Shown: one piece after another, positions 25,346 to 33,727 of the stretch
Numbering within the stretch: position 1 is the first letter of the stretch
Layout: each line of letters begins with the position of its first letter
Origin: Clostridia bacterium
GTDB taxonomy: Bacteria > Bacillota > Clostridia > Oscillospirales > Acutalibacteraceae
Length of the DNA stretch: 34,544 nucleotides
Assembly: GCA_017549285.1 (NCBI GenBank)
Contig: JAFYVE010000021.1
Location: 1-34,544, forward strand
Direction: 5' to 3'
The notes under the pieces: generated by a model
Databases searched by the model: none
What the model was told of the DNA's origin: nothing
What the model saw: only the letters and a program-made list of their open reading frames with translations
Program-made: the position numbers and the translations under genes

Positions 25346-28300
25346 TTAATATCCTCGTGTTGTAGAATAAGTAAATGAATTCCACTTTACTTTTTCAAGG
25401 TTTTTATAACCTTTAGATGATTTTATAGATTTATTATCACTTCCGGTTGATGACATATAATTATCAATAAGCGGAACAGGGAACAACAATGGCTTGACTG
25501 TTATATCAGCTTTTAATGAAAAGTACACTTGTGCTTTTGACATCAGAAAGCTTTTGTCACCATTTATCTGATCTATATTAACTTGCACAACATCGGCAAT
25601 TCGCAGATAAATTGCATCAGCTTTATCTGAACTGAGTAATGACATAAACAATAAAATCTGCAAATAATCACTATATTGAAGGAACAAACCTCCTACTCCA
25701 AGAGCATCATCATTTGTATTTGAATTCATAGAACCATCTTTACTGAATGTTGTAAATAATTGCTCTTTTGATTTTAATAACGGAACACCTAAACCCTTTT
25801 TTATGTATGACAAATCCATTCCGGCTTCCATTGCAGTAAGCCCAAGACATATTGCAAATTTTATAACAGGAACGGGAATAACACCAGATGTTGCAGCAGA
25901 AATTGCTGTCGCTAAACCTCTGACAGCACTGTCATTAAAGAACTTTGAAAATATAGGCCCCATATCAAGCGCAAGACGGATCATATAAATTGTTGCATAA
26001 GCTGCTGATTTGTTTGCTGTATTTGTCTTGCCGTAGAGGATGTATTCAACTTCATTACCGTAAGAATAACAGGTGGATGTATCAATAATATGATTTGTCA
26101 AAGATTTATGGAAATGATCTGTCTGTCCGGGTTTTTTCCACTTTTCAGTATATGCAGATTTAAAATCGGTAGTAGATGTAAGTGAATCATTCGGATGATC
26201 GTTTTTCCACATTTCAAGAAGACCTTCACTGACATATGTATCATAACTGAACATACTCATAATATAGTCGACTGTGTAAAGATTATCTCTGACTGTTGTT
26301 GCAGCACCCGAAAGAGTTTTACCGAGATCACCGAACAAATCACCGATAAATGATGTCAGTTTTGAAAGTTCACTTGTTTTTTCTCTTTTCAGACTTTCTT
26401 TAGCTGCATTTTTTGAAGGAAGATTCTTTGATTTTGAAATTTCATTTTTACTTGTTTCATTTACAACATCATCTTTTTTATCTTCCATATTTTTGTCTTT
26501 GGACGCTTTCAGACTATCATATTGAGATTCCGCATCTTTTTTCTTCATTTTGGATTCATCTGCATTATCAAGTTTATTCTTCATCCATGTATAAACAGCA
26601 GGTGTATTAACATCCAATGCGGGATTATTATTATTTGTGATTTGAAGTGTAATGTTTGCATTTGTAAATGAATAATTGGAATTTATATAATTATTAATTT
26701 CAGCAACCGTAATGCCGACATCTTTGACATTTGCAACTGAACCGAACCCATCAAGATTTTTTATATCTTTTATAGCTTTACCTTTGAATTTATAATCTTT
26801 AAGGGCTTTTTCCATTTCGCCGAGAGCGGATTTTATATTGTTGAGTCTGTTAATCAATGTGTTTACATTCTCAACAGTAAGGTTCTTCATTACATCAGGA
26901 TCTTGCTCTCTCTGAGCAATATCACTTCTTGACTGCGCGGCAAATTCATTTTTTGAAGACACCAATTCAGAATTATTTGCAGCAGTTTTCCAGTTATTAT
27001 AATCAGTTTTATATGTACCGATTAACTCTTTAAGTTTATTAAGAGTTTTTACAGCATCATCAACTTGTTTTTTTCCTTCTGTTATTTTTTTAAGGTAAGC
27101 ATCGATTTCATTGTAAATACCTTCAATCATTGTGTTGGCTTTACTTCTGTCAATATTACCAACTGTACCATCCTGAGGTCTGGGAATGTCAGTATTACCA
27201 TTTGAAATACTGGAATAAAGATTGCTCATTCTATTACTCAGAACTTTATATGAACCCTGAGAATTTGTAAAATTTCCCTTCAGGCTGTTATACTGACTTA
27301 AAAGAGCGGAATAATGGGCATCAATTGTTTTTTTACCGGATGTATTTACATTACTTCTGTCTGCCAAATCAATATCTCGCTTAGTTACCTCTTCCATATT
27401 TTCATATGCGTTCTTAAGCTGAGCCATTTTTTTTGTAAGATTATTTGCAGAAGAAACATAATTCTGATACTGATTATTCTTATTCAGTTCAGCCATAACG
27501 TTCTGATAATATCTTGTTGAATAAGTTCCTTGTTTATACTTAAAAGTTATATTAACAAGATTATCAAGAGATTTTTGTTTATTTACAAAATCCTGAATTG
27601 CTTCTGAAACATCATCTACAAGACCTTTTGTTGTTCCCCATGATGCAGGATTATTTTCATTATATTTAAGAACCGATGCTTCAGTATACGGTTCTGTGAT
27701 TGTTTGTGTAGAAAATTTTGAAAGTTTTGAAGGACCTGCAAGGTCATAAACATATTTTACATATACATTCTTATAATCAGTAGGATATGTCTTTATATTT
27801 TCAAAAAAGTTGGTAACATAAGTTTTTGTAAACTTAAGTTTTTCATATTCTTTAATCTGATCGTATGCTTTTTTTGCAGTTTTCATCAGGCTTTCTTCTG
27901 TTTCATAGAAATCCTGCTGTTCTTCCGCACATTTTGTCTGCTCTTCCATTGTTTCTGTTTCATTTTTAATATTAGTAAGACTATCAAGAAGAGAAGATGC
28001 TGCATTTATAGGACTTCTGTACTTCATAAAATCAACAATTTCAGTTTTTATGAGTGCAGCATTATTCAATGCACCGTTTTTAGTCGGAGTTACATCAAAA
28101 GAACCTTCATTAACAGTAATATTAAGAAAATCTGCAATATTACCACCATTGGTAAACATACCTGATATGGAATTTACGTAATTTTTAATATATGATGAAT
28201 CAACACCCTGTGAAATAAGACAAGCCTCAAAATACTTATCAATCGCAGCGTTTACATCATCTATATCCTGAGCAGATGCGAGCATACCGTAATAATCATT

Positions 28301-28486
28301 CAGTTCACTGTCAAAATCTGTCATGTATGTATTGAGTGTAAGGTCACCTGCAGAAGCAACAAGTGCTTGTGCAAGTTTTACTCTTGCTGTTTCAACAAAC
28401 AGGGTTGCACAGGTAATCATAGGTACTAACACTATAACAAGAAAAACAGCAACAGCACCTCTGTTTTCACAAAGTTTCTTATACAT
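25346..28486 (-). CDS. DUF5702 TadG-like giant pseudopilin
   Basis: 1046 residues. The N-terminus NRGAVAVFLVIVLVPMITC (8-26) is a prepilin-like helix with a G-A cleavage site but no glutamate at +5, as in TadG/DUF5702 proteins that accompany clostridial Tad loci. Residues ~30-740 are strongly helical and charged, with heptad-like stretches (KEQVDDAVKTLNKLKEL-type and the Lys/Asp-rich KDAESQYDSLKASKDKNM) suggesting coiled coils. Residues ~800-1046 are more compact, with hydrophobic segments near 855-900. It starts two bases after the tadE stop codon; its RBS GGAGG lies within the end of tadE. Probably a large minor pilin or pilus-base component. Confidence 0.78.
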   Translation of the reverse strand: MYKKLCENRGAVAVFLVIVLVPMITCATLFVETARVKLAQALVASAGDLTLNTYMTDFDSELNDYYGMLASAQDIDDVNAAIDKYFEACLISQGVDSSYIKNYVNSISGMFTNGGNIADFLNITVNEGSFDVTPTKNGALNNAALIKTEIVDFMKYRSPINAASSLLDSLTNIKNETETMEEQTKCAEEQQDFYETEESLMKTAKKAYDQIKEYEKLKFTKTYVTNFFENIKTYPTDYKNVYVKYVYDLAGPSKLSKFSTQTITEPYTEASVLKYNENNPASWGTTKGLVDDVSEAIQDFVNKQKSLDNLVNITFKYKQGTYSTRYYQNVMAELNKNNQYQNYVSSANNLTKKMAQLKNAYENMEEVTKRDIDLADRSNVNTSGKKTIDAHYSALLSQYNSLKGNFTNSQGSYKVLSNRMSNLYSSISNGNTDIPRPQDGTVGNIDRSKANTMIEGIYNEIDAYLKKITEGKKQVDDAVKTLNKLKELIGTYKTDYNNWKTAANNSELVSSKNEFAAQSRSDIAQREQDPDVMKNLTVENVNTLINRLNNIKSALGEMEKALKDYKFKGKAIKDIKNLDGFGSVANVKDVGITVAEINNYINSNYSFTNANITLQITNNNNPALDVNTPAVYTWMKNKLDNADESKMKKKDAESQYDSLKASKDKNMEDKKDDVVNETSKNEISKSKNLPSKNAAKESLKREKTSELSKLTSFIGDLFGDLGKTLSGAATTVRDNLYTVDYIMSMFSYDTYVSEGLLEMWKNDHPNDSLTSTTDFKSAYTEKWKKPGQTDHFHKSLTNHIIDTSTCYSYGNEVEYILYGKTNTANKSAAYATIYMIRLALDMGPIFSKFFNDSAVRGLATAISAATSGVIPVPVIKFAICLGLTAMEAGMDLSYIKKGLGVPLLKSKEQLFTTFSKDGSMNSNTNDDALGVGGLFLQYSDYLQILLFMSLLSSDKADAIYLRIADVVQVNIDQINGDKSFLMSKAQVYFSLKADITVKPLLFPVPLIDNYMSSTGSDNKSIKSSKGYKNLEKVKWNSFTYSTTRGY

Positions 28487-28488
28487 AG

Positions 28489-29115
28489 TTATGATTTACC
28501 TCCCGGCAGTTTATTGAAAAATTCACTTACGGTATTCATACCATCCTGAATAGCTTTATTACCTTCAACAAAGTCGACGGCCATATCAACATTACGTATG
28601 AATTCACCAACATCGGTTATAGGAACTTCGGATCTGGAATTAAATTTAAGCAAATCAAGTTTTATTCCGAAAATATTCATCGGAATTTTGATTTTAAACT
28701 CAACATCAACATAAAATGTAGAATAAAACAGTTTTGTATCAGCATCAGCAGTTGTTGAACATGTTACCGTCATATTTGAAAAGAAACCTGTATTTTTGAG
28801 TTCTTTATTAATTTTTGTAGTCACTTTAGCGCCGATGTCCCCCATATAGCCTGTAAATATGTATCTGTAAGGCTTGACATCAACACCTTTTGATGATGTG
28901 GGAAGACTTCCGCCTGATGCAGAATTTAGCAGAGGGTCTGCACACTGGGAAGCACCGATAAGTGAATACTGAGTAACATAACTATCAATTCTTGCTTTAA
29001 GATAATATCCGTTTCCTAAATATATTAAAAGAATAAGAATAAAAAAAACTATAGGAAAAATAAATGTTGCTTCTACGATAGTAACAGCACCGCGTTCATT
29101 TTTATTGGTTTTCAT
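28489..29115 (-). CDS. tadE: TadE-family minor pseudopilin
   Basis: 208 residues from the ATG at 29115, supported by AAAGGAG nine bases upstream. A longer frame reaching 29331 would run antisense-free through the end of the Flp gene and is rejected. N-terminal RGAVTIVEATFIFPIVFF gives a G9-A10 cleavage site and a glutamate at +6, then a helix to about residue 35. The rest (35-208) is an extracytoplasmic domain of mixed beta/alpha character, typical in length for TadE. It follows the major pilin after an 88-base gap containing a stem-loop, suggesting lower expression than Flp. Confidence 0.85.
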   Translation of the reverse strand: MKTNKNERGAVTIVEATFIFPIVFFILILLIYLGNGYYLKARIDSYVTQYSLIGASQCADPLLNSASGGSLPTSSKGVDVKPYRYIFTGYMGDIGAKVTTKINKELKNTGFFSNMTVTCSTTADADTKLFYSTFYVDVEFKIKIPMNIFGIKLDLLKFNSRSEVPITDVGEFIRNVDMAVDFVEGNKAIQDGMNTVSEFFNKLPGGKS

Positions 29116-29147
29116 AGTTTTTTTCTCCTTTCCTGTAATTGCGGGAT

Positions 29148-29179
29148 TGCTCAAGCCAAGAAAGGACTCGGCTTGAGCA
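29148..29179 (-). promoter_or_regulatory. Stem-loop downstream of the Flp pilin gene
   Basis: A perfect 10-bp GC-rich stem (29148-29157 with 29170-29179) closes a 12-base loop. On the minus strand it is followed by ATCCCGC, not U, so it should not terminate efficiently. It lies just after the major pilin gene, where many pilus operons use a hairpin to protect the abundant pilin mRNA or cut down read-through. Function is inferred. Confidence 0.65.
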
Positions 29180-29203
29180 TTCTGATTACTTATAAAACAA
29201 TTT

Positions 29204-29434
29204 TTACAGTCTGTCATTAACAACACCGGTACTGTTACCGCTGATTGTATCAAACAGGCTCTCAATAAGATCACCAAGTGAATCTTTGAATACGATAGCA
29301 AGAAGAACAGCAACACCGATAAGAACAACAACTGCTACGATATCTACAGCACCTTTTTCTTCCTTAAAGAAGTTTTTTACTTTGAAACCTGTAACATAAA
29401 AAATTGTCATAAGCTTTGCATATAATTCTGTCAC
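29204..29434 (-). CDS. flp: Flp-type major prepilin
   Basis: 76 residues from GTG at 29434. The longer frame opens at GTG 29443, but that codon overlaps the GGAGG itself (29443-29447), while the chosen GTG is eight bases from it. A long leader ends in FFKEEKG, with predicted cleavage after G28, then AVDIVAVVVLIGVAVLLAIVF as the pilin helix. Mature length is about 48 residues, right for Flp. The usual Glu at mature +5 is absent; Asp31 (+3) is the only acidic residue near the site. Substrate of the A24 peptidase in the same unit and assembled by TadABC. Confidence 0.85.
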   Translation of the reverse strand: MTELYAKLMTIFYVTGFKVKNFFKEEKGAVDIVAVVVLIGVAVLLAIVFKDSLGDLIESLFDTISGNSTGVVNDRL

Positions 29435-29456
29435 AACTTTCACCTCCTCTTAAAAG

Positions 29457-30335
29457 TTATATTCCTGACCCCATATTTGTGAATATGGGAATAAGAACCA
29501 TAATAAGAATACCGACAAACATCAGCATCATAGGAGCCATAAGCTTTGTGCCTGCTTTTTCGCTCTCAGTTTTTACCTGATGCTGTCTTGTTGACCATAC
29601 TTCTTTGCTCTGATTCTGAAGAGCAATTGTAAGTTCACTGTTACCACGTGTAAGACCCTGAACAATTGTTGATGCAAATTTTTTAATTTCAGGAACCATA
29701 CATCTCTTACCGAAAGCATGATATGCATCAAGTTCTGACATACCGTTATTCATATCATCAACAGTAGTCTGCATTTCTTTATATAATGTAGATTCACCGT
29801 CATATGCAGTCAGTTCCCATGCTTCTTTAAGGATCATACCGGCATTTGTAAGAAGGGCAAGCTTAGAAACTACTTCAGAAAACTCACCCATCATTTCTGC
29901 TGAACGTTTTTCAATCATTTTAGTTGTAATAAGGCCAAAATAATAATATGCAAGACCAGCAAAACCGATAAGAAGGAATAATGCAGCAATTTCCTGTGAA
30001 AGACCATAGAATATAAATGCAAAAACGAATAATGTCATAGCCATTGTTGTTTTCTGAGCGTGAACAACTCTGACATAATATTCAGAATACTTTTCACCGT
30101 AAAGAATTTCTGTTTCCTGACGGAGTTTTCTGTCTGATTTTGATTTATATTCATATTTTAATGTTTCCATCACGGCATAACCTACAAAGTATATTTCCTT
30201 AAGACGGAAATCTTTATCATCAAGAGGTTCAAACATATCGGCATATTTCAGACCTTTAACGTAGAACAGAAGCCATACAGCCAATGAAATAACACCGAGT
30301 GCCATTATTACAATATCAAGAACCGATATAAACAT
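29457..30335 (-). CDS. tadC: TadC inner-membrane platform protein
   Basis: 292 residues with a GspF/T2SF domain (about 145-285; EFSEVVSKLALLTNAGM and the terminal helix MLMFVGILIMVLIPIF) and membrane helices near 5-25, 93-135 and 262-286. Length and position directly after tadB fit TadC. With TadB it forms the membrane platform through which the TadA ATPase drives Flp assembly. The RBS is GGGGAGGG, seven bases before the ATG. It lies 15 bases after tadB and 22 before flp. Confidence 0.9.
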   Translation of the reverse strand: MFISVLDIVIMALGVISLAVWLLFYVKGLKYADMFEPLDDKDFRLKEIYFVGYAVMETLKYEYKSKSDRKLRQETEILYGEKYSEYYVRVVHAQKTTMAMTLFVFAFIFYGLSQEIAALFLLIGFAGLAYYYFGLITTKMIEKRSAEMMGEFSEVVSKLALLTNAGMILKEAWELTAYDGESTLYKEMQTTVDDMNNGMSELDAYHAFGKRCMVPEIKKFASTIVQGLTRGNSELTIALQNQSKEVWSTRQHQVKTESEKAGTKLMAPMMLMFVGILIMVLIPIFTNMGSGI

Positions 30336-30350
30336 TACTGTACCCTCCCC

Positions 30351-31223
30351 TTAAATACTGATATCAAGAATTTTCTTGCCTACGAAATAAGCAATAACGA
30401 ACATAACAATAGCAATTGTTGTTGAAATAATACCGGAACCTGACACGAAATTACTTGCAAATTCTGGTGACATCATTTTTATCATAGCAATAAGAATAAC
30501 AGGCATAACAATCATAATATACTGTTCCATTTTGCTTGATGAAACAAGAGTTTCAAGTTCCTCTCTTATTTCCATCTTATCGCCTAATATTGTTGTTGAG
30601 TTACGGACAACATCCTTGATATTACCGCCTTTACGATAACATGTCTGGAACACACTTGCGAAGCTTTCAATATCTTTGATACCGCTTCTCTTACCGAAAT
30701 CAGCAAGAATATCTTCAATTGCAAGATTATTTTCAAGACCGGCAAGAACAACCTGTAATTCATTGAGAATAAATGTACCTTCAGCATACTGAACCTTAAG
30801 GTCATCATTTACTGCAATAAATGAATCAACAACATTCTTACCTGAACCGATAGCAGTACTGAGTCCGTCAAGCATATCTCTAAACTGAGAATTGAGCTGT
30901 TTTCTGCGGTTATTTATTATCTGTTTTGTTCTGATAGGAAGGAACAATTTAGCAGCAATAACTCCTACAACACAAGGAATAAGCACATTCAATACATATG
31001 TAATGGTTGTCGGCTGACCAAGATCATCTTTACCGATTCCACCATAGAAAAGAAAACCGACTGCAGCACCAATAGCGAAAGCAAGGAGACTGTAAAGCAA
31101 CTTTTCCTTTTTTGACATATAGTAAACTTTATAGTTCAGAACCTGCATATTGATTGCATTTACATAATACTGAGGCTCAGCAACCACTACTTCTTTTGCT
31201 TTTTTCTGTTTTTTTTCTTTCAC
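30351..31223 (-). CDS. tadB: TadB inner-membrane platform protein
   Basis: 290 residues from GTG at 31223, preceded by CAGGTGG; an in-frame TTG at 31253 would overlap the tadA stop and has no RBS. A basic N-terminus (VKEKKQKKAKE) is followed by membrane helices at about 45-62 and 79-98, a T2SF domain (about 115-240; QFRDMLDGLSTAIGSGKNV, CYRKGGNIKDVV), and two C-terminal helices. It is the partner of TadC in the pilus platform. The gap to the ATPase gene is 19 bases. Confidence 0.9.
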   Translation of the reverse strand: MKEKKQKKAKEVVVAEPQYYVNAINMQVLNYKVYYMSKKEKLLYSLLAFAIGAAVGFLFYGGIGKDDLGQPTTITYVLNVLIPCVVGVIAAKLFLPIRTKQIINNRRKQLNSQFRDMLDGLSTAIGSGKNVVDSFIAVNDDLKVQYAEGTFILNELQVVLAGLENNLAIEDILADFGKRSGIKDIESFASVFQTCYRKGGNIKDVVRNSTTILGDKMEIREELETLVSSSKMEQYIMIVMPVILIAMIKMMSPEFASNFVSGSGIISTTIAIVMFVIAYFVGKKILDISI

Positions 31224-31242
31224 AAAAAACACCACCTGAAAC

Positions 31243-32481
31243 TCAAATTTCAATATTGAAACCGGATAATTGTAATTTATGGATATTTACCATCTTATTT
31301 TCAGTTCTTTTCAGTGAACCCGACACCTTGGTTAATGTAGAATTTTCATCTTCTTCAAATTTATATAAAGGATTAAGAATAACTCTGCCCTTTTCATAAC
31401 CTACAACTTCAGAAATTTCCATAGTTTTTCTTGATTTATCTCTGAGTCTGGAAAGATGAATGATAATATCAACAGCTGAAGCAATCTGCTGACGGATAGC
31501 TTCAAGAGGAAGACCTTCCGCACCCTGAAGAACCATTGTTTCAAGACGGGAAAGCATATCTTCAGTTGAGTTCGCATGACCTGTAGACAAAGAACCATCG
31601 TGACCGGTATTCATAGCCTGAAGCATATCAAGAGCCTCGCCGCCACGACACTCACCGACAATAATTCTTTCGGGACGCATACGAAGAGAAGATTTGATAA
31701 GATCTCTGATTGTAATCTGACCAACACCTGAAGCATTTGCATTTCTTGTTTCAAGACTTACAAGGTTGTCGATATTAACTATCTGAAGTTCTGCAGAGTC
31801 TTCTATTGTAATAACACGTTCATCATGAGGAATATAATTTGACAATGCATTCAGGAATGTTGTTTTACCTGAACCTGTACCGCCACAGATGAAAATATTA
31901 TACTTTGCTTTAACAAGCAATTCAAGTTTGTCTGCAATTTCCTGTGTGATTGAACCGTATTTAATCAGACGTTCAATTGTCATAGGTGTTTTTGAAAACT
32001 TTCGGATTGTAACCGTCGGTCCGCAAAGAGCAATCGGAGGAAGAACAACGTTAACTCGGGAACCGTCCGGAAGTCGGGTATCACATATCGGGTTTGCCTG
32101 ATTGACTTCTCGACCTGCAAGACCTACTATACGCTGAATGATATCTTCAAGTCTTCTCTGACTTTCAAAATGTTTATCCAACTGAAAAAGACGACCATTC
32201 TGTTCGATAAATATATTATCAGGGCCGTTTATCATAACTTCAGTAATTGTGTCATCAAAAATTATACTGTCCAAAAGTCCGAATCCTCGGATTGAAGAAT
32301 AAACCTGCTGAATAATAGAAACTTTCTGTTCAATAGGACAATATAATCCTTTTATTTTCTGAGAAACTATATCTTCAACCTGATCCTGTAATTCCTCATC
32401 ACTTAATTTACTCAAAGGCAAATTATCCTGAATATATCGCTTTACCTCAGAAACTATCTGTTGTTCAAGTTCTTCATTCAC
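31243..32481 (-). CDS. tadA: TadA/CpaF secretion ATPase
   Basis: 412 residues. Residues ~60-180 are the N-terminal domain (GFGLLDSII, EVMINGPDNIFIE, RLPDGSRVNVVLPP). The ATPase core has Walker A GGTGSGKT (200-207), Asp box TIEDSAELQ (225-233), Walker B region PERIIVGECRGGEALD (270-285) and His box GHDGSLSTGHAN (293-304). All catalytic elements are intact. It works as a hexamer on the cytoplasmic face, powering Flp pilus extension, and in some systems retraction. The gene follows tadZ by 13 bases; GGTGAAATG-like spacing precedes the start. Confidence 0.95.
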   Translation of the reverse strand: MNEELEQQIVSEVKRYIQDNLPLSKLSDEELQDQVEDIVSQKIKGLYCPIEQKVSIIQQVYSSIRGFGLLDSIIFDDTITEVMINGPDNIFIEQNGRLFQLDKHFESQRRLEDIIQRIVGLAGREVNQANPICDTRLPDGSRVNVVLPPIALCGPTVTIRKFSKTPMTIERLIKYGSITQEIADKLELLVKAKYNIFICGGTGSGKTTFLNALSNYIPHDERVITIEDSAELQIVNIDNLVSLETRNANASGVGQITIRDLIKSSLRMRPERIIVGECRGGEALDMLQAMNTGHDGSLSTGHANSTEDMLSRLETMVLQGAEGLPLEAIRQQIASAVDIIIHLSRLRDKSRKTMEISEVVGYEKGRVILNPLYKFEEDENSTLTKVSGSLKRTENKMVNIHKLQLSGFNIEI

Positions 32482-32494
32482 AACATTTCACCTC

Positions 32495-33556
32495 TTAATC
32501 AAGATTATTAAACATATCAGATGTTGCAAGCTGACCGATAATCTGTTGTACAGTTGCCTGTGCATATACAGGTGCACCACCGATATTTTTCAGTGCATTA
32601 TCAGAAACTGCATGACCTGATTTATTACTGAATTTGTTATACGCAAGACAGAAACGATTCAGGATGGGTGTTTCTGAATTCTGATCCATTGTTTCCAATG
32701 CAGCAAATGCACGCATAACTTTCAAATCTGAAATTTCAGATCCGTCACAAACCATTATAACATTATGTGATTTTGTGTAATAATCAAAATGTTCCTTGTC
32801 CAATGCAAAATCAATATCAAGAATAATGTAGTCATATGAACCTGTCATTTTAAGGTTTGAAATCAACTGCATTTTCTCATCGTGTTTAAGTTCGAGCATA
32901 TCAAGTGCAAATTTTGCAGCAGCAAAGAAATAAACACCACGGTAATCCTGCTTGACATAGCTTTCCAATTTCATAGCAAGATTTGCCTTTTTACTCTTTA
33001 AAGCAAAAATAACATCACTCATATCAAACTGGCCTTCTGCTGAGAAAAACACATCAGATGAACCAAAATTTTCAAGCGGCAGATATAATGTACGTTTTCC
33101 CTTGGATGCAAGATTAATAGCACATGCTGCAGCAAGAGATGATGTACCGGTACCACCACAGGGAGAAGAAAATGTAATTATTTTACATTCATCATCAGTT
33201 AATTTAAGACCTGCAAGACTGCCGGCATTTTCAGAATAAAGGCTGAGAATTTCTTTATATATCAGTTCTGCTTTCTGGAATTTACATATAGCTCTCTGAT
33301 TATTTACCGTATCAACATCGGGACTGTCAACAAAATATGCAAATGAACAACGTGCAGGAAGTTTATCAACATCAATTTCAAACAAATCATTTGCAATAAG
33401 AACATCTATTTTTTCTGATGCAACAGACTCAAATGCCATCTCCATACTGGTAAATGAATAAATCTGAAATTTATCAATATACTTTGTGCTGAAAACAGTA
33501 ACAATCCTGTTCAGGTAATTCTGATCTTTTTCAAGAATAGCAAGTTTTATTTTCAT
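32495..33556 (-). CDS. tadZ: TadZ/CpaE localisation protein with atypical P-loop
   Basis: 353 residues from the ATG at 33556, supported by AGGTGG; an upstream in-frame start (33589) is rejected for lack of RBS. Residues 1-110 resemble a receiver-like domain (MKIKLAILEKDQNY; DVLIAND) and 120-353 a MinD/ParA-type domain. The P-loop region reads SPCGGTGTSS (131-140), lacking the lysine of the KGGxGK[ST] deviant Walker A motif; YDYIILDID is the Walker B strand. From memory, clostridial TadZ proteins share such a divergent loop. CpaE/TadZ places the Tad machine at a cell pole. First gene of the long minus-strand unit. Confidence 0.88.
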   Translation of the reverse strand: MKIKLAILEKDQNYLNRIVTVFSTKYIDKFQIYSFTSMEMAFESVASEKIDVLIANDLFEIDVDKLPARCSFAYFVDSPDVDTVNNQRAICKFQKAELIYKEILSLYSENAGSLAGLKLTDDECKIITFSSPCGGTGTSSLAAACAINLASKGKRTLYLPLENFGSSDVFFSAEGQFDMSDVIFALKSKKANLAMKLESYVKQDYRGVYFFAAAKFALDMLELKHDEKMQLISNLKMTGSYDYIILDIDFALDKEHFDYYTKSHNVIMVCDGSEISDLKVMRAFAALETMDQNSETPILNRFCLAYNKFSNKSGHAVSDNALKNIGGAPVYAQATVQQIIGQLATSDMFNNLD

Positions 33557-33650
33557 AAAAAACAACCACCTAAATTTCAAATTTTTCATTAACTTATTTT
33601 CATCGATACTAACATATTTCGACGAAAAGTTATATTATTATACAAATTAT

Positions 33651-33679
33651 ACTATATCACTTGCTGTTTATAAAGTCAA
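33651..33679 (-). promoter_or_regulatory. Main sigma-A promoter of the Tad/signalling unit
   Basis: On the minus strand TTGACT (33674-33679), 17 bases, TATAGT (33651-33656). Transcription should start near 33644, leaving an 88-base leader before tadZ. This is the only strong promoter I found for the entire 4800-33556 gene array, although weaker internal promoters cannot be excluded by eye. Confidence 0.85.
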
Positions 33680-33682
33680 GGA

Positions 33683-33723
33683 GGAACTTCCGTTTTCTGT
33701 AATAATATGTATACAAAATTACA
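33683..33723. promoter_or_regulatory. Dyad sequences upstream of the tad promoter
   Basis: Two dyads lie just upstream of the -35 box: GGAACTTCC (33683-33691), and a larger AT-rich one with TGTAAT (33698-33703) and ATTACA (33718-33723) around the palindrome TGTATACA (33708-33715). The position fits an activator site. No cognate regulator is identifiable in the window. Confidence 0.4.
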
Positions 33724-33727
33724 ACTG

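Noticed and set aside
29116-29331. Upstream extension of tadE
   Set aside because: It would overlap the Flp gene and the stem-loop; the ATG at 29115 has a proper RBS and is followed directly by the pseudopilin helix.
22745-33556. Missing secretin and outer-membrane Tad genes (rcpA/cpaC) as a sign of deletion
   Set aside because: Gram-positive Tad loci do not need a secretin; the gene set is complete for a monoderm.
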